From Psilocybe azurescens (taxonomy: Eukaryota > Basidiomycota > Agaricomycetes > Agaricales > Agrocybaceae), in assembly GCA_023853785.1 (NCBI GenBank), contig JAJIRX010000764.1, positions 1-13,921 of the forward strand: a DNA stretch of 13,921 nucleotides, in the 5' to 3' direction. The translations under genes and the position numbers were made by a program. Below are positions 1 to 9,500 of the stretch, piece after piece. The notes beneath the pieces are model-generated. The model was not told the origin of the DNA. It was given only the letters and a program-made list of their open reading frames with translations, and ran no database searches. The stretch's first letter is position 1, and each line of letters opens with the position of its first letter.

Positions 1-105
1 AGCGTAGGATTTTTCACTTTCGTTTCGAGGACACCGACGACATCAACGTCGACCTCTTTACGAACTCTTACGAAGCATCCTAGACCGATAATATAGACAC
101 CCACT
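1..105 (+). promoter_or_regulatory. 5' flank of NUG1
   Basis: Short sequence before the ATG at 106, rich in cgac/acga words. It probably contains 5' untranslated region; no TATA box or other defined element is visible. The true promoter may lie outside the window. Confidence 0.3.
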
Positions 106-3092
106 ATGCCTAAAATTAGAAAAGGTGTGTTTTTTCTGTTGGACTTGGCTAAACAAACGTTAATTGTTTACCTTTTTTTCTTCCGGTTCCTTTTCCTCGT
201 TTATCCGTGGAATTGTTAACGATGACCTTCAGAGACGAGTAATAGAAAGTCGACAAATGACCGTGCAAAACTTCGCAAAAAGATAAAGGAGAGCAACAGA
301 AAGAAGTCAAAGGCTGCCAAGAAGAGCGTACAATGGAAGAGCAGTATGTCCTTCAGCTTATTCTGGCGACACTTGATCTCAGAACTAAAGTGTTGTAAAT
401 AGAGACTAAAAAGATCCTGGTATTCCGAGTGAATTCCCATACAAGGATCAACTCCTAGCAGAGGTAGCTGAGCAGCGCAGACTAGTAAGCTTCTCCAGGA
501 AATCTCTTGACAGCTTACCCATTGTTTTTAGGCAGCAGAAGAAAAAGAGAGGAAGAAGGCGGACAAGCAGCGTGCTATCGCCAAGGCAAGGGCCCTCGCC
601 CGAGGAGAGCCTTGGGAATCTGATGACGAAGAACAACGCTGAAAACGACGACGACGAGCCCTCGGAAGATCCCACCATGTCGAAAGACCTCAACATCGGC
701 GCCGAGAGCATCGCTAGCCTCAGCGCCAAGTTCCTCACCACCGAGCTGAAGCCTCGCCCCCGTCCCGCTGCCGAGATCGAGGAGGAGGACGAAGAAGAGG
801 AAGAAGAAGTCCCTGTCCTGATCAACCGCGACCTGCCCAATCTCAAGTCAGTGCTGGAGAAAGCAGATGTAGTCCTCGAAGTCGTCGATGGACGGGATCC
901 CTCTCGCGTACAGAAGCAAACACGTAGAGCAGCTCGCGACCGAGATGAGCAAAAGGTGCTTTTGGTCCTCAACAAAATCGGTGAGTCGCAACAAACAAAA
1001 ATGGTGTTGTAACTTTACTAATGCAAACCGAACGGAAAAAGACACATGTCCTAGGGAAGCTGTCACCTTGTGGTCGCAACACCTGCGGACTCAACGACCG
1101 ACCTTGCTTTTCCGCGCCGCCTCCTCCTTCCTCCCCGCCGCCTCTGTCGTGCTGTCGCAGCCCTTGAAGAAGGGCAAAGGCAAAGCAAAAGTGCCCGTGG
1201 ACGACGCCGTCGGCGCTGATTCCTCCTCACCTGCCTCGCGCAATGGGCAAAAGACAAAAAGGGCGACGAACCGCTCGTCGTGGCCGTCGTCGGCGTTACA
1301 AATGTATGCGCCCCTTTCCCTCTTCTCCAACCCAACCCAACCCAACTTGACTAAACATCATCGCTCACCCATCCCTCTTCCTACTATACCTACAGGTCGG
1401 CAAAAGCTCCCTCATCAACTCCCTCCTCAAGCGCGCCGCACTGCCCGTATACACCCTCGAGTCCTCCTCGCGCGGCCCTACCACCACCTCCCTCCCCCAA
1501 GAAGTCACGCTCGAGACCGCGGACCACAAAATCACCATCATCGATACCCCTGGCCTCTCGTTCACCGCCGACGCGGACGTGGACGATGCAATCGTCGAGC
1601 AGAGCCGTGCGCGCGATATTCTACTCCGTAATAAGGGAAGAATCGACCGTTTGAAGGGATGCGAAACCCGCCAAGTACGTATTTCTATTTCTTATTTCCC
1701 AATTCCTATTTCTTTACATTATCGACAAAATTCATCGTATGCTCATCTCATCATCTTTTCGTCTGTCGTCTTTCTTTCTCTCTAGTCGCCCACATCGTCT
1801 CGCGCGCAAACACAGAGGACCTTATGCTGATGTACAGCCTCGCGGCGTTCACTAAAGGCGACCCAACGGCCTTCCTGTCAGGCGTCGCGCGTGCCAATCA
1901 GCTTTTGAAAAAGGTGTGTTAAACTTCCTTTTTTTCTTTTTCTTTTTGTTTTCGACCGCCGCCGTTGTGCAAGAAGTATGAAAATAGAACGGCACCATTT
2001 CATCTCATTGTTTCTCACGACCGGCTATGAGCTCATGAACACCACTTCTCCATCCTTTCATCCATCCCCGTTGCACCGTCCCCATCCGCATCCTTCGTTT
2101 GCTGTTTGCTGTTTTGCTGACTTGTTCCCCACAACTTAATCCTTCACAGAAAGGAGAGCTAGACCTAACAGGAGCCGCCCGCATAGTCCTCCGCGATTGG
2201 AGCATCGGAAAGCTCGCGCACTACACCACACCTTCCCGGCCCCATCATCCACCACCACCACTGCGTCCTCCTCCGCCCAACCACCCTCTGAATCCTCAGA
2301 TGAAGCCCTCGCCTTCATCACACAGCTCTACACCAAACACGACGAGGCGATCCTTTCCCTTCTGCCTACGCGGAAGGGAAAAGCGAAAAGGCAGGCGGAC
2401 TCGTCAAGCTCTCGCCGGGCGCGGTGGAGGCGCGGGCTGTCGCTGTCGAGGAGGGCTGGGCTGGTGTGGCGGATAGTGAAGATGAGGCGAGCGATGGTGA
2501 TGAGCAAGGAGAGGATGATGCTGAAGGTATGGCTGTTGATCAGGAGGATGAGGAGGAAGCGGAAGAAGCAGAAGACGAAGAAGACGAAGACGAAGACGAA
2601 GAACGGGAGACGAAGAACAGGACGAGGAGGACGAGGAGGAGGAAGAAGAAGTCGCGCCTCCACCAGCGTCGAACAAGCAAAAGCGCAAACGTGTCGTAGA
2701 CGCGGCTCCCGCGCCCGAGCGCCCCGCGAAGAAGGTCGCCTTCGCAGCGGCGCTGTCGTCAAAGCAGACGGCGAAGCAGTCACGGGCATCGAAACGGGCA
2801 GACAAAAGAGCTGAGCCCAAATCCACTGCTGTTGCTGCTGCTGCGGAGAAGCCTTCGAAATCTGCACGCGCAGAGGAGAAATCGGCGCCGGCTCCTGCGG
2901 CCAAGTCCGCTCTGAAGAGCAGCAAGACCGCGACCGCCGCTACGAAAGCCTCGGCTGCTGCACCCGCCCCGGCCAAAAAGGCGGCCAACGTCGCATCAAC
3001 ATCATCTAAAAAAGCCAAGGCCTCCACAGCGACTGCTGCCACCAAAAAGGACGGTGGGGCCAGAAGCGTACGATTTCGGAAAATTCTTCTGA
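106..3092 (+). CDS. NUG1: Nucleolar GTPase Nug1 (GNL3/GNL3L type), frameshifted as given
   Basis: Predicted circularly permuted GTPase for nucleolar maturation and export of pre-60S ribosomal subunits. Exons I derive: 106-124, 233-343, 414-484, 532-980, 1042-1303, 1396-1674, 1786-1913, 2150-3092 (about 754 codons). The start reads MPKIRK, as usual in the family, followed by a Lys/Arg-rich nucleolar-type region. Motifs appear in permuted order: G5-like DGRDP (887-900), G4 NKID (971-980 joined to 1042), G1 GVTN/VGKSS split by an intron (1292-1303, 1396-1410), a GPTTT switch, and G3 DTPG (1543-1554). Next comes the VSRANTEDLM helical region, then a very acidic Glu/Asp stretch (about 2470-2650), a Lys/Ala-rich tail, and a C-terminal YDFGKFF before TGA at 3090. 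About nine single-base frame changes are needed, near 640, 897, 955, 1222, 1657, 2232, 2385, 2610 and 3055. Yeast Nug1 is shorter (about 520 aa); the extra length is the low-complexity tail. Family identity is very likely; exact exon ends in the first 500 bases are less certain. Confidence 0.88.
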
Positions 3093-3450
3093 AGTGCTGC
3101 ATACATACATGCATGTGTGTGTGTAGTGCTTTTGTTCTTTTCGTTTTTTTTCAGTTACGCGTTACGCGACGCCCGCCTATTTGCATCGCTTGCTTTGCAT
3201 TAATCTTTTCTATTGTATGTGCTAGTAGTACACTGATGATCATTCTTTTGATCGTTCCATTCAGCTCACGTATTAACCTATTATTAACATGTGGATGTTT
3301 GATTACTTGCTTACTTTACCCAAATTGGGCTTGAGAGTGATCGTGAGAACCTCAATCTACAGCTACGTAATGCTACTTTCTGCAATTTCGGCTTGGTCTC
3401 CTCTGTGCTCTGTTCAGTGCCCTTGGATTTTCCACTTTCCCTCTTATATT
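3093..3450 (+). promoter_or_regulatory. NUG1-NOP9 intergenic region
   Basis: This holds the NUG1 3' flank and presumably the NOP9 promoter. It is T-rich near 3130-3150. A pyrimidine-rich tract (about 3390-3448, cct/ctc/ttcc words) lies directly before the NOP9 ATG, common in fungal upstream regions. Open frames crossing it (for example 3113-3334) are hydrophobic chance frames. No clear TATA box. Confidence 0.35.
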
Positions 3451-6400
3451 ATGCCTCGTGAAAACAGAAAACGCGGAAAGAAACACATAAGAAGCAAAAT
3501 GAAGATGAATCCCAGTTCTACCAGGAACCTGAACCTGAACCTGAACCTGAACCTCAGGTAGAAACGCGCGAAGAGCCCTCATAGATCATCCCCGCCACAG
3601 ACAACTCTGGTGAAATAAATCCTGAAGCACCATTCGGATACGTCGACGCAGACGTGAAGGCATATTTCATAACGGTGGATATTCAGATACGCGACTGACA
3701 AGAGGCTCAGGAGGAGACTGCCGAGGGGAGATGGCGATGTAGACCCCAATGAACGTGTGTGGTACTTTCTTCCTCAAAGTGTCATTTTGTTTATTGAACG
3801 CACCGTCTTTTGTGCCGAAAGGAAACTGTTTTTCATCGCTGCACTGTCAGAGATGCGCGGGAAGGAAAAGCAGCTGGCGACCGACCCGGACTGCTCTGTG
3901 ATATTGGAGAGAATGTCATATTCCATGGATGATTTCGTTCGCAGAGTCTTCTTCGATACTTTGGCTGGTTTGCAAGTTATCAACCGCTCCAATATTCTCC
4001 TGACATTTTGATTTTGACTATGGATACTCTTTGGCAACAGATACGAAGTTCTCTTGAGGCATAGATTTGCATCACACGTTTGCCAAACGCTTTTCACAGT
4101 AGCGAGGGAGACTATCTCCAGAGAGGTGCGTACTTGATATATTTTTTTTGTGGATTCGGTAGGTGAAACGGCTGAATAGAAGAAAGGAATGATGGCCACG
4201 GTACCAGAATCGCAAGAAGAAGGCGAGCTCCGTACTTTAAAACAGCTTATTTTGGACAGCTGCGAGGTACGCATACTGCTATTTGCTACCATGAATCTGC
4301 TGAAGCTAATTACCTCACTCGCACCAGGAACTCCTGCCAACTTTCCACTCCCTCATATTGGATGCCTTCGCGTCCCACGTTATCCGCAGCCTTCTCCTTC
4401 TCTCACCAAACCTGTCCGGATCCGAGGAAAGCTCACAGTCAGCCGTGCGGTCGAAGAAAAGCGCGGCGTGGAAAGCGAAGCAAAGGCAAATGAAGTCCGT
4501 ATTCTCTTCCTCCTCTGATGCCAAAGAAAAGGAAAGGGTAGGAGACCATGAGGATCGCGCCCGCCGAGTTTCGACAGATGGCACGGCGCTTCGTCGAGGC
4601 TGTCAGAGAGCATCTGGATGACAATGAAACGCGTGCTATGGCGGCCAGCAAAGTCGCGTGCCCTGGCTTACAGGTGCGATGTTTCGGGGTTTGCTATTCG
4701 CCTGCACAGCGAAATTGACATGTTGTGTTGATCATTGATCATTGATCATCCTTCCACGTAGATGTTGTTGGAAGTGGAAGCTGATCAAGACATGGCCAAT
4801 GAACCTGGCTCTCTGATGGACAGGGTGATGATTGGCGTTATCACAGCGTGCAGTATGTTTTCTCTTCTTCTACACGTCCTTCTTATTCAGTTGGAACTTG
4901 GAACTGACTGTGATATGATGTGACAATCATAGAAAACAATCTCTCTTCCGACATAGAAGCGTCTGACTATCTGGGCACTCTCCTCCGCGATCCCAATTCA
5001 TCACATCTGCTCGAAACGATCGTGTCGCGGTGTCCGGACGAAGCGTTCAAGGCGCTATGGAAGACCTATTTTAAAGGCAAACTCGCGCGATTGGCTGCGC
5101 ATCCCGTTGCGAATTTCGTGATGGCTAAAGCGCTGGAAAGAGTTTCGGGAAGCCAGGTGGCGGAGGTATATGAGGAGCTGGATAATACGTGGAATAAATC
5201 CGTCAGTTTCTTTTCTTTCTAATGTGGCTTGTGGCTCGGGTTCTGTTATTGACGTTCTTTTTTTTTTTAAAAAAAAATCATCAAGGGACGTCTAGGACTG
5301 GTAGTTTGCGCGCACTCATCGACAGAGGCGCAGTTCTCGGTTCATCAAGTCGACCACTGTCAGAAGTATGCACATTTAACCTCCTTGTATCCGACGCTGA
5401 CAATCCACAGGTCGTATACTCTGCATTCAACATCACCATCCCAGAAGAAAAGGCCCTGCTCGTACCATGCGTTCTGACACTTCTTCCTCTACCCGTACGA
5501 CACATCTCTTCTCCTTCCTCCTTCCTCCTTTCACCTTCCCCAATCCCAATTTCTTCCTTGGGTTTGTATCGCTGACGTCAGCCGACACCAACAGGACTAC
5601 CACACCGTACTCGCAGAAAAAACAAAAAACGACGAAAGCGCTTCGCATTCGCGTTCGCACCACCACCACAAGTCGCGTGCTGATGCAGTCGATACTCCGC
5701 CTGCCAGGAGCGTATAAACAATTCGTGATCGACAGGTCAGTGGCTTCTTCTTTCCCAAATCCGATCCAATCCGATCCAATCACCCCTGTCTCCCTCTACT
5801 TTACTTCTTTATTTATTTATCTAATATAATTTAATTTCATGGGATTAGGATCTTCTCATTGTCGCTCTCTGACCGCATACACATCGCGCACAACTCCTCA
5901 GGCTCGCGGGTGTTCGACGGAATGCTCGAATCGCCCACCGTCGCGCCGAAGATGAAACAGCAGTTCGTCATGGATTTCATTGGCCATTACCATGTACTCG
6001 TGCACGACAAGCTAGGCAGTCGCGTGGGGACCGGTGCTGGTCGTTCGCCGACACGTATCTCAAGGTCTGTCCGCCCACTTCACTTCTCTCACCACCATGA
6101 CTGCGAATCTCTAACTCGGGGTTTTCTGTATGTGTATAGGAAAAGATCGCTAAATCGCTGGTATCCCAAGAACAAGCACTCGCAGCATCGTTCTACGGTA
6201 AATTCTTCGCAAAATTTGAATCTCTATTTGCTTCCAGCGCCGGCCCGAAGATTGGAGGAATGTCCAGTCAAAAAGGAAGAGAGCGCAGGAGCAACAGGAA
6301 AAGCAGCAGGAAAAGCAAAATGCGGTAGCGCCTGAGATCGCTGCCCCACAAAACAAAAACCAGCTGCTGTCGTGGAAGACATGCCGACTGAGAGCCGAAA

Positions 6401-6497
6401 ACGTAAATCGCGCCCCGAGAATGAGATCGACGCGCTGTTCAATGAGAAGCTTGGGAAGAGGATCAAGAAAGGGGTGTTGACCTATGATGTTGTTTAG
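3451..6497 (+). CDS. NOP9: Nucleolar protein Nop9 (Pumilio-like RNA-binding), frameshifted with two stop codons as given
   Basis: Nop9 is a Pumilio-repeat protein that binds pre-18S rRNA in the nucleolus during 40S assembly. Start chosen at [12 protein letters not shown], a characteristic Nop9 N-terminus. Exons I derive: 3451-3758, 3822-3967, 4041-4125, 4180-4266, 4328-4673, 4762-4852, 4933-5201, 5286-5365, 5411-5494, 5595-5735, 5849-6064, 6140-6497 (about 735 codons). Recognisable blocks are [117 protein letters not shown] and [15 protein letters not shown] near the C-terminus. These are PUF-like helical repeats of the H/N-x-x-x-NFV or S-R-V type. Frame corrections are needed near 3487, 3726, 4041, 4535, 5286, 5675, 6028, 6211, 6234 and 6359. 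In-frame TAG (3582) and TGA (3696) stand where Trp is expected. The first two introns and the 4126-4179 acceptor are the least certain. It starts 358 bp after NUG1 on the same strand. Confidence 0.88.
3525..3554 (+). repeat. (GAACCT)5 coding microsatellite
   Basis: Five exact copies of a hexanucleotide in NOP9 exon 1, encoding five Glu-Pro repeats when read in the Nop9 frame and Asn-Leu repeats in the shifted frame. Copy number may vary between strains. Confidence 0.9.
4729..4749. repeat. (TGATCAT)3 in a NOP9 intron
   Basis: Three exact tandem copies of a heptamer containing the palindrome TGATCA, inside the intron 4674-4761, just before its acceptor. Confidence 0.9.
5258..5277. repeat. T11-A9 run in a NOP9 intron
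   Basis: Eleven T followed by nine A, a perfect potential hairpin, inside the intron 5202-5285 and only 8 bases before the acceptor. Length of such runs is unreliable in most sequencing chemistries. Confidence 0.9.
5761..5780. repeat. Two copies of ccgatccaat in a NOP9 intron
   Basis: A perfect 10-base direct repeat within the intron 5736-5848. No function suggested. Confidence 0.85.
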
Positions 6498-6583
6498 GCT
6501 TGCTTACAATTGCGGAAAAATACGGCTAGAATCCATTTCCCGACAACATAATGATGAATGAAAAACAATGTTATTATTGGTCG
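6498..6583. other. Convergent spacer between NOP9 and the membrane gene
   Basis: Only 86 bp separate the two stop codons. It is AT-rich and must carry the 3' ends of both transcripts, so their 3' untranslated regions probably overlap. No strong AATAAA signal on either strand. Confidence 0.5.
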
Positions 6584-8967
6584 TTAAATGTGAGGCAAGA
6601 AACGTGTCCATTTGACCTGCACGAAAGCGCCCTGGGGAAGATCTCTAAGCGCTATAAAGGCTTCTATCAACAGCATTATCCTTGCTAACAAGTAAATTGG
6701 AAGACATTTCCATAAATTAGGTACGACGTAGCGAACCATGGCAATTATCATACCCATCCCTGTGGTTGTTTGAGCAAAATAACCTGAAGACCTGGAAAAC
6801 GCCTTCAAGTACCCGATTAATATGAGCACGATAAGGCCAAGGATGGAAGGGTAGGCGAAAATGAAGGCACTGCTGATACGCCAAATGAGCATCTCTGCAC
6901 GTGATGGAAATATGAAATTCCATCCAGCACAATGAACAGCCCCAAATACTGCCCCAATGCATGCTATCGTCACGGTTAGAAACAGGTCGGGAATTCTTTC
7001 CGTCCGTAACGGCGACGCGAACGGCGTAGAATGTGTGGACGCCGCCAAGATTCATGTGACCCATCCGTAGTATGATGCGCCTAGCGATACGATATGGAAG
7101 ATACCACAGATTACATAAATGAGAGAATCTGAAGGTAGTGAGGCTTTTTCGAATGTGTACCGCAGGTTGATTCCCAACAGCTGCTGTAAAAAGTAGGATA
7201 CTATAAATGCCTAGTAGCTCGACACTTGAAAACTATTTAACATACCGGGAGACGCCTGGTTTGGACTACTGCATCTTCCGTGTCCCTGATCGATAGACGG
7301 TTCGTAGCCTATCATACTGGAGTGTCCTGTTTCGGAATCGTGATTGTCTACCGAGTGATGCGAGTCCTCTCTCTCCAATTGCTCGGTAACCCTGTCCTGT
7401 AAAAACTAAATAGGGTCAGAGTCGATGCGCGAATTGTCAAATATATGGAAACACCTTACTACTGGAGCTCCTGTCTTGCGATATAGAGTGTGGATCTAAG
7501 TCATCCAGTGAAGAATCGGCTGTACCCTTATCAGCTGATGCATCTGATCTCTTTAAGACATGGTTTTGATGAACCACTGGAGCTGAAATGTCTGGGACGT
7601 TATAAACATTACGGTGGACCAGAAAATTGTACACCATACCATGAGTCGAAGACGGGTGATTTAGACTACTGGATATTCCGGTTTCCGGCTCAGTAGAAAG
7701 AAGCTCGCACTCACAAGGCACCATACTGGAGTGTTCAGTGTCTGAATGATGGACGTCTACCGAGTTATGGGAATCCTCTCTCTGACATTGCTCCGTGCTG
7801 TCATGCAAAGCTACGTGGAGTCAGTGTCGGTACAGGAATAGGCAATACTATAGAACGGAGCTCACTATTGGAGCTCCTATCTTGTGGTATAGAGTGCAAA
7901 TTTAAGCTGTCCGGTGAAGGCTCCGCTTCATGCATATCAACCGATGCATCTGATCTCCGTGGGGTGTAGTTTTGGGGATGAACCGATGTTAAAAGGTCTG
8001 AGCATTAAAAAAAATAAAGTAAAACAATGTCGTAGATCTCACATTGTGTGATGAATGGGCTGGAATAGGTGCTGGTGAATGGGCCCGAAAGAGGATGGTT
8101 ATGGTGTAAGCATCTCCCCTTCAAATGTGGAAGACAAATGGGGATCAGATCGCTGCATATGGGCACCCGGACTATGAAGCTTGAATCTAAAGGCTTGTTC
8201 CACCATAAGAAGTACATTAACGCGTTAAGGAACGCGAATGAGACGGTGACAAGCTCCAGCTCAGTGATCACCAGTCCTTGTACCGCACGTGAGATGCATT
8301 GAGCAATGAACCACGACGTTTGGCCAACCACAATCAACTTCGAGAAGCCATCGCCTTTGCTGAGTGCGTTAATCTCGTCTTCAGACACGCGCGGGAATCG
8401 TATTTTTCCTTCTTGAAGTAAATCGTAGAACGCGCGAGGGTTTAAAACTCCTATGTCTTTATCTCCATCTACCAACATGAATCCACCCATTTGCAGGAAA
8501 TGTCCATGAGCATTCGACCATCTGAAATCTGCCAGAGCACATATTTCACAAATTTTTATTTACTTAAACCTTTCCTGAGAGGAGTAGAACACACCTTTGA
8601 ATATCCCCGCCAATTCACGTGCACCTAGCCATTGCCTGAACGCCCAGAGGATAATCATTTCCGGAGTCAACATAGCCCATATCATGAGCTCTACACGAGT
8701 TAGAATGATACGCATCCTTCCGTCCTGTGGACCTGGCGAGTTTGGATGGACGGAAACCCATGTACAAGCAAAGATTGTTGCCAAACAGCTCCATAGAATA
8801 TCCCAGGTCGAACGAAGTTGTGGGCAACTGCAGGGCGCATCATCACCAATCGACGCGGATGGCAAGTCTCGAACCTCAATTGGAATGGGAAGAGAAACAG
8901 AAGCAATGGGACTAGCATGGATGGTAGATAGAGACACGTAGTAGAGCAAAATCGAGAAGATGATCAT
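6584..8967 (-). CDS. Multi-pass membrane protein of an Agaricomycete family of unknown function
   Basis: Seven exons on the minus strand: 8967-8595, 8528-8043, 7997-7866, 7810-7640, 7591-7455, 7396-7246, 7183-6584 (about 682 codons). Intron phases are 1,1,1,1,0,1. The start at 8967 gives a signal peptide (MIIFSILLYYVSLSTIHA); an in-frame ATG at 9072 would put a basic tail before it. Hydrophobic segments lie at about residues 55-73, 94-110, 188-204 and 216-232, with three more near the C-terminus. Motifs typical of this family are TIFACTWVSVHPN, PEMIILWAFRQW, GGFMLVDGD, QTSWFIAQC, ITELELVT, WWNKPLD and, C-terminally, RTERIPD and HCAGWNF. Between the two membrane parts is a hydrophilic Ser/Asp/His-rich region made of two tandem copies of a two-exon module. 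In exon 7 the frame must shift by one base near 7010-7048, between VHTFYA and SPLRTERIPD. The gene converges on NOP9 with 86 bp between stops. The biochemical role is unknown; I claim only family type and topology. Confidence 0.78.
7246..7591 (-). repeat. Tandem module copy 2 (exons 5 and 6 of the membrane gene)
   Basis: Second copy of the two-exon unit. Exon 5 (7591-7455) and exon 6 (7396-7246) flank a 58-nt intron at the position equivalent to the intron of copy 1. Shared protein blocks are KRSDAS, HSISQDRSS, TEQLEREDSHHSVD and GHSSM. The internal intron is phase 0 here but phase 1 in copy 1. A GTAAGG at the ancestral donor position (7459) would break the frame, while a GTGTTT donor five bases downstream (7454) keeps it. 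Confidence 0.85.
7640..7997 (-). repeat. Tandem module copy 1 (exons 3 and 4 of the membrane gene)
   Basis: First copy, in transcription order, of a duplicated exon-intron-exon unit. Exon 3 (7997-7866) and exon 4 (7810-7640) flank a 55-nt intron. Protein landmarks shared with copy 2 are RRSDAS, HSIPQDRSS, TEQCQREDSHNSVD and EHSSM. At DNA level, shared stretches include a catactggagtgt run (7722-7734) and gagctcct (7871-7878), offset by about 400-409 bases from copy 2. Both ends of the unit are at phase-1 introns. Confidence 0.85.
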
Positions 8968-9007
8968 GATTGTGTCCGGATAACATCTGCAGCACGCTGA
9001 TACAAGC

Positions 9008-9013
9008 TTTATA
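9008..9013 (-). promoter_or_regulatory. Possible TATA box of the membrane-protein gene
   Basis: A TATAAA on the minus strand lies about 41 bases before the chosen ATG at 8967. It supports 8967 over the upstream in-frame ATG at 9072, which would lie before the box. This is a position-only argument from a short motif and may be chance. Confidence 0.25.
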
Positions 9014-9386
9014 TGAGAGCTTGTAAAGAGGCTGTGGTTATTCTTGGCTCGAACTCGTCCTCGGATATGCATACTAGGATCTGCCAGCTGTCCTTTAGCT
9101 GTGTAATTAGTCTAACAAATGGTATCAATTCAATTCAATGGTATACACGTTGTTCCACAAATAGTCGAAAGGCTGTGTTCAGTGCTAGTGACATTCGAGC
9201 AGGTGGAAAGGCTACTGGTTCTGCAGGGCCGTGTAAGGTCAGAAATTCTTTGACAATCCTGACTTGAGCTCTGAGCGTTTGTGATTGCTTTCTGGATGGA
9301 AGAGAGTCATGTCAGAGTAACAGTTAGAGTCTCGAAGTTGGCCCACCTATCACGTTCACGATAATCAGGAATGTACAGTAGACTTT

Positions 9387-9433
9387 CTCATAATGCATCG
9401 CGTCGGTGCGGCATTTTGGCTATGCATTACGAG
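9387..9433. repeat. Inverted repeat (12-bp arms)
   Basis: ctcataatgcat at 9387-9398 pairs with atgcattacgag at 9422-9433, with one mismatch across a 23-base spacer. A second small stem, ctattac/gtaatag around gga, follows directly at 9436-9452. Confidence 0.6.
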
Positions 9434-9480
9434 TCCTATTACGGAGTAATAGACTTGTTCTTTATGGTCTGTCCGGCAAC

Positions 9481-9500
9481 CAAAATACGGGCGTATTTTG
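9481..9500. repeat. Perfect 9-bp hairpin
   Basis: caaaatacg is followed by gg and then cgtattttg, giving a perfect 9-bp inverted repeat with a 2-base loop. It is not followed by a T-run and has no known function in a fungal context. Confidence 0.75.

Noticed and set aside
448..975. Antisense open frame of 175 codons, Ser-rich
   Set aside because: Complement of NUG1 exon 4 acidic sequence; no family-like motif.
888..1631. Long plus-strand frame read as one protein
   Set aside because: Only parts (PLAYRSKHVEQLATEMSK and PREAVTLW...) are genuine NUG1; it reads through two introns and out of frame over the P-loop region.
2404..3114. Antisense open frame of 236 codons, Ala/Ser-rich
   Set aside because: Mirror of the Glu/Asp and Lys/Ala low-complexity tail of NUG1; the sense strand ends in the expected YDFGKFF and has the family match.
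3525..3554. Possible regulatory or CRISPR-like repeat
   Set aside because: Contiguous hexamer repeats without spacers, in coding phase with Glu-Pro; a simple microsatellite.
3757..4011. Plus-strand frame beginning MWYFLPQSV
   Set aside because: Reads through the likely first NOP9 intron and past the donor at 3968; only the middle ([11 protein letters not shown]...) is exon.
3774..4340. Antisense open frame of 188 codons
   Set aside because: Lies opposite NOP9 exons and introns; the sense translation carries Nop9 motifs.
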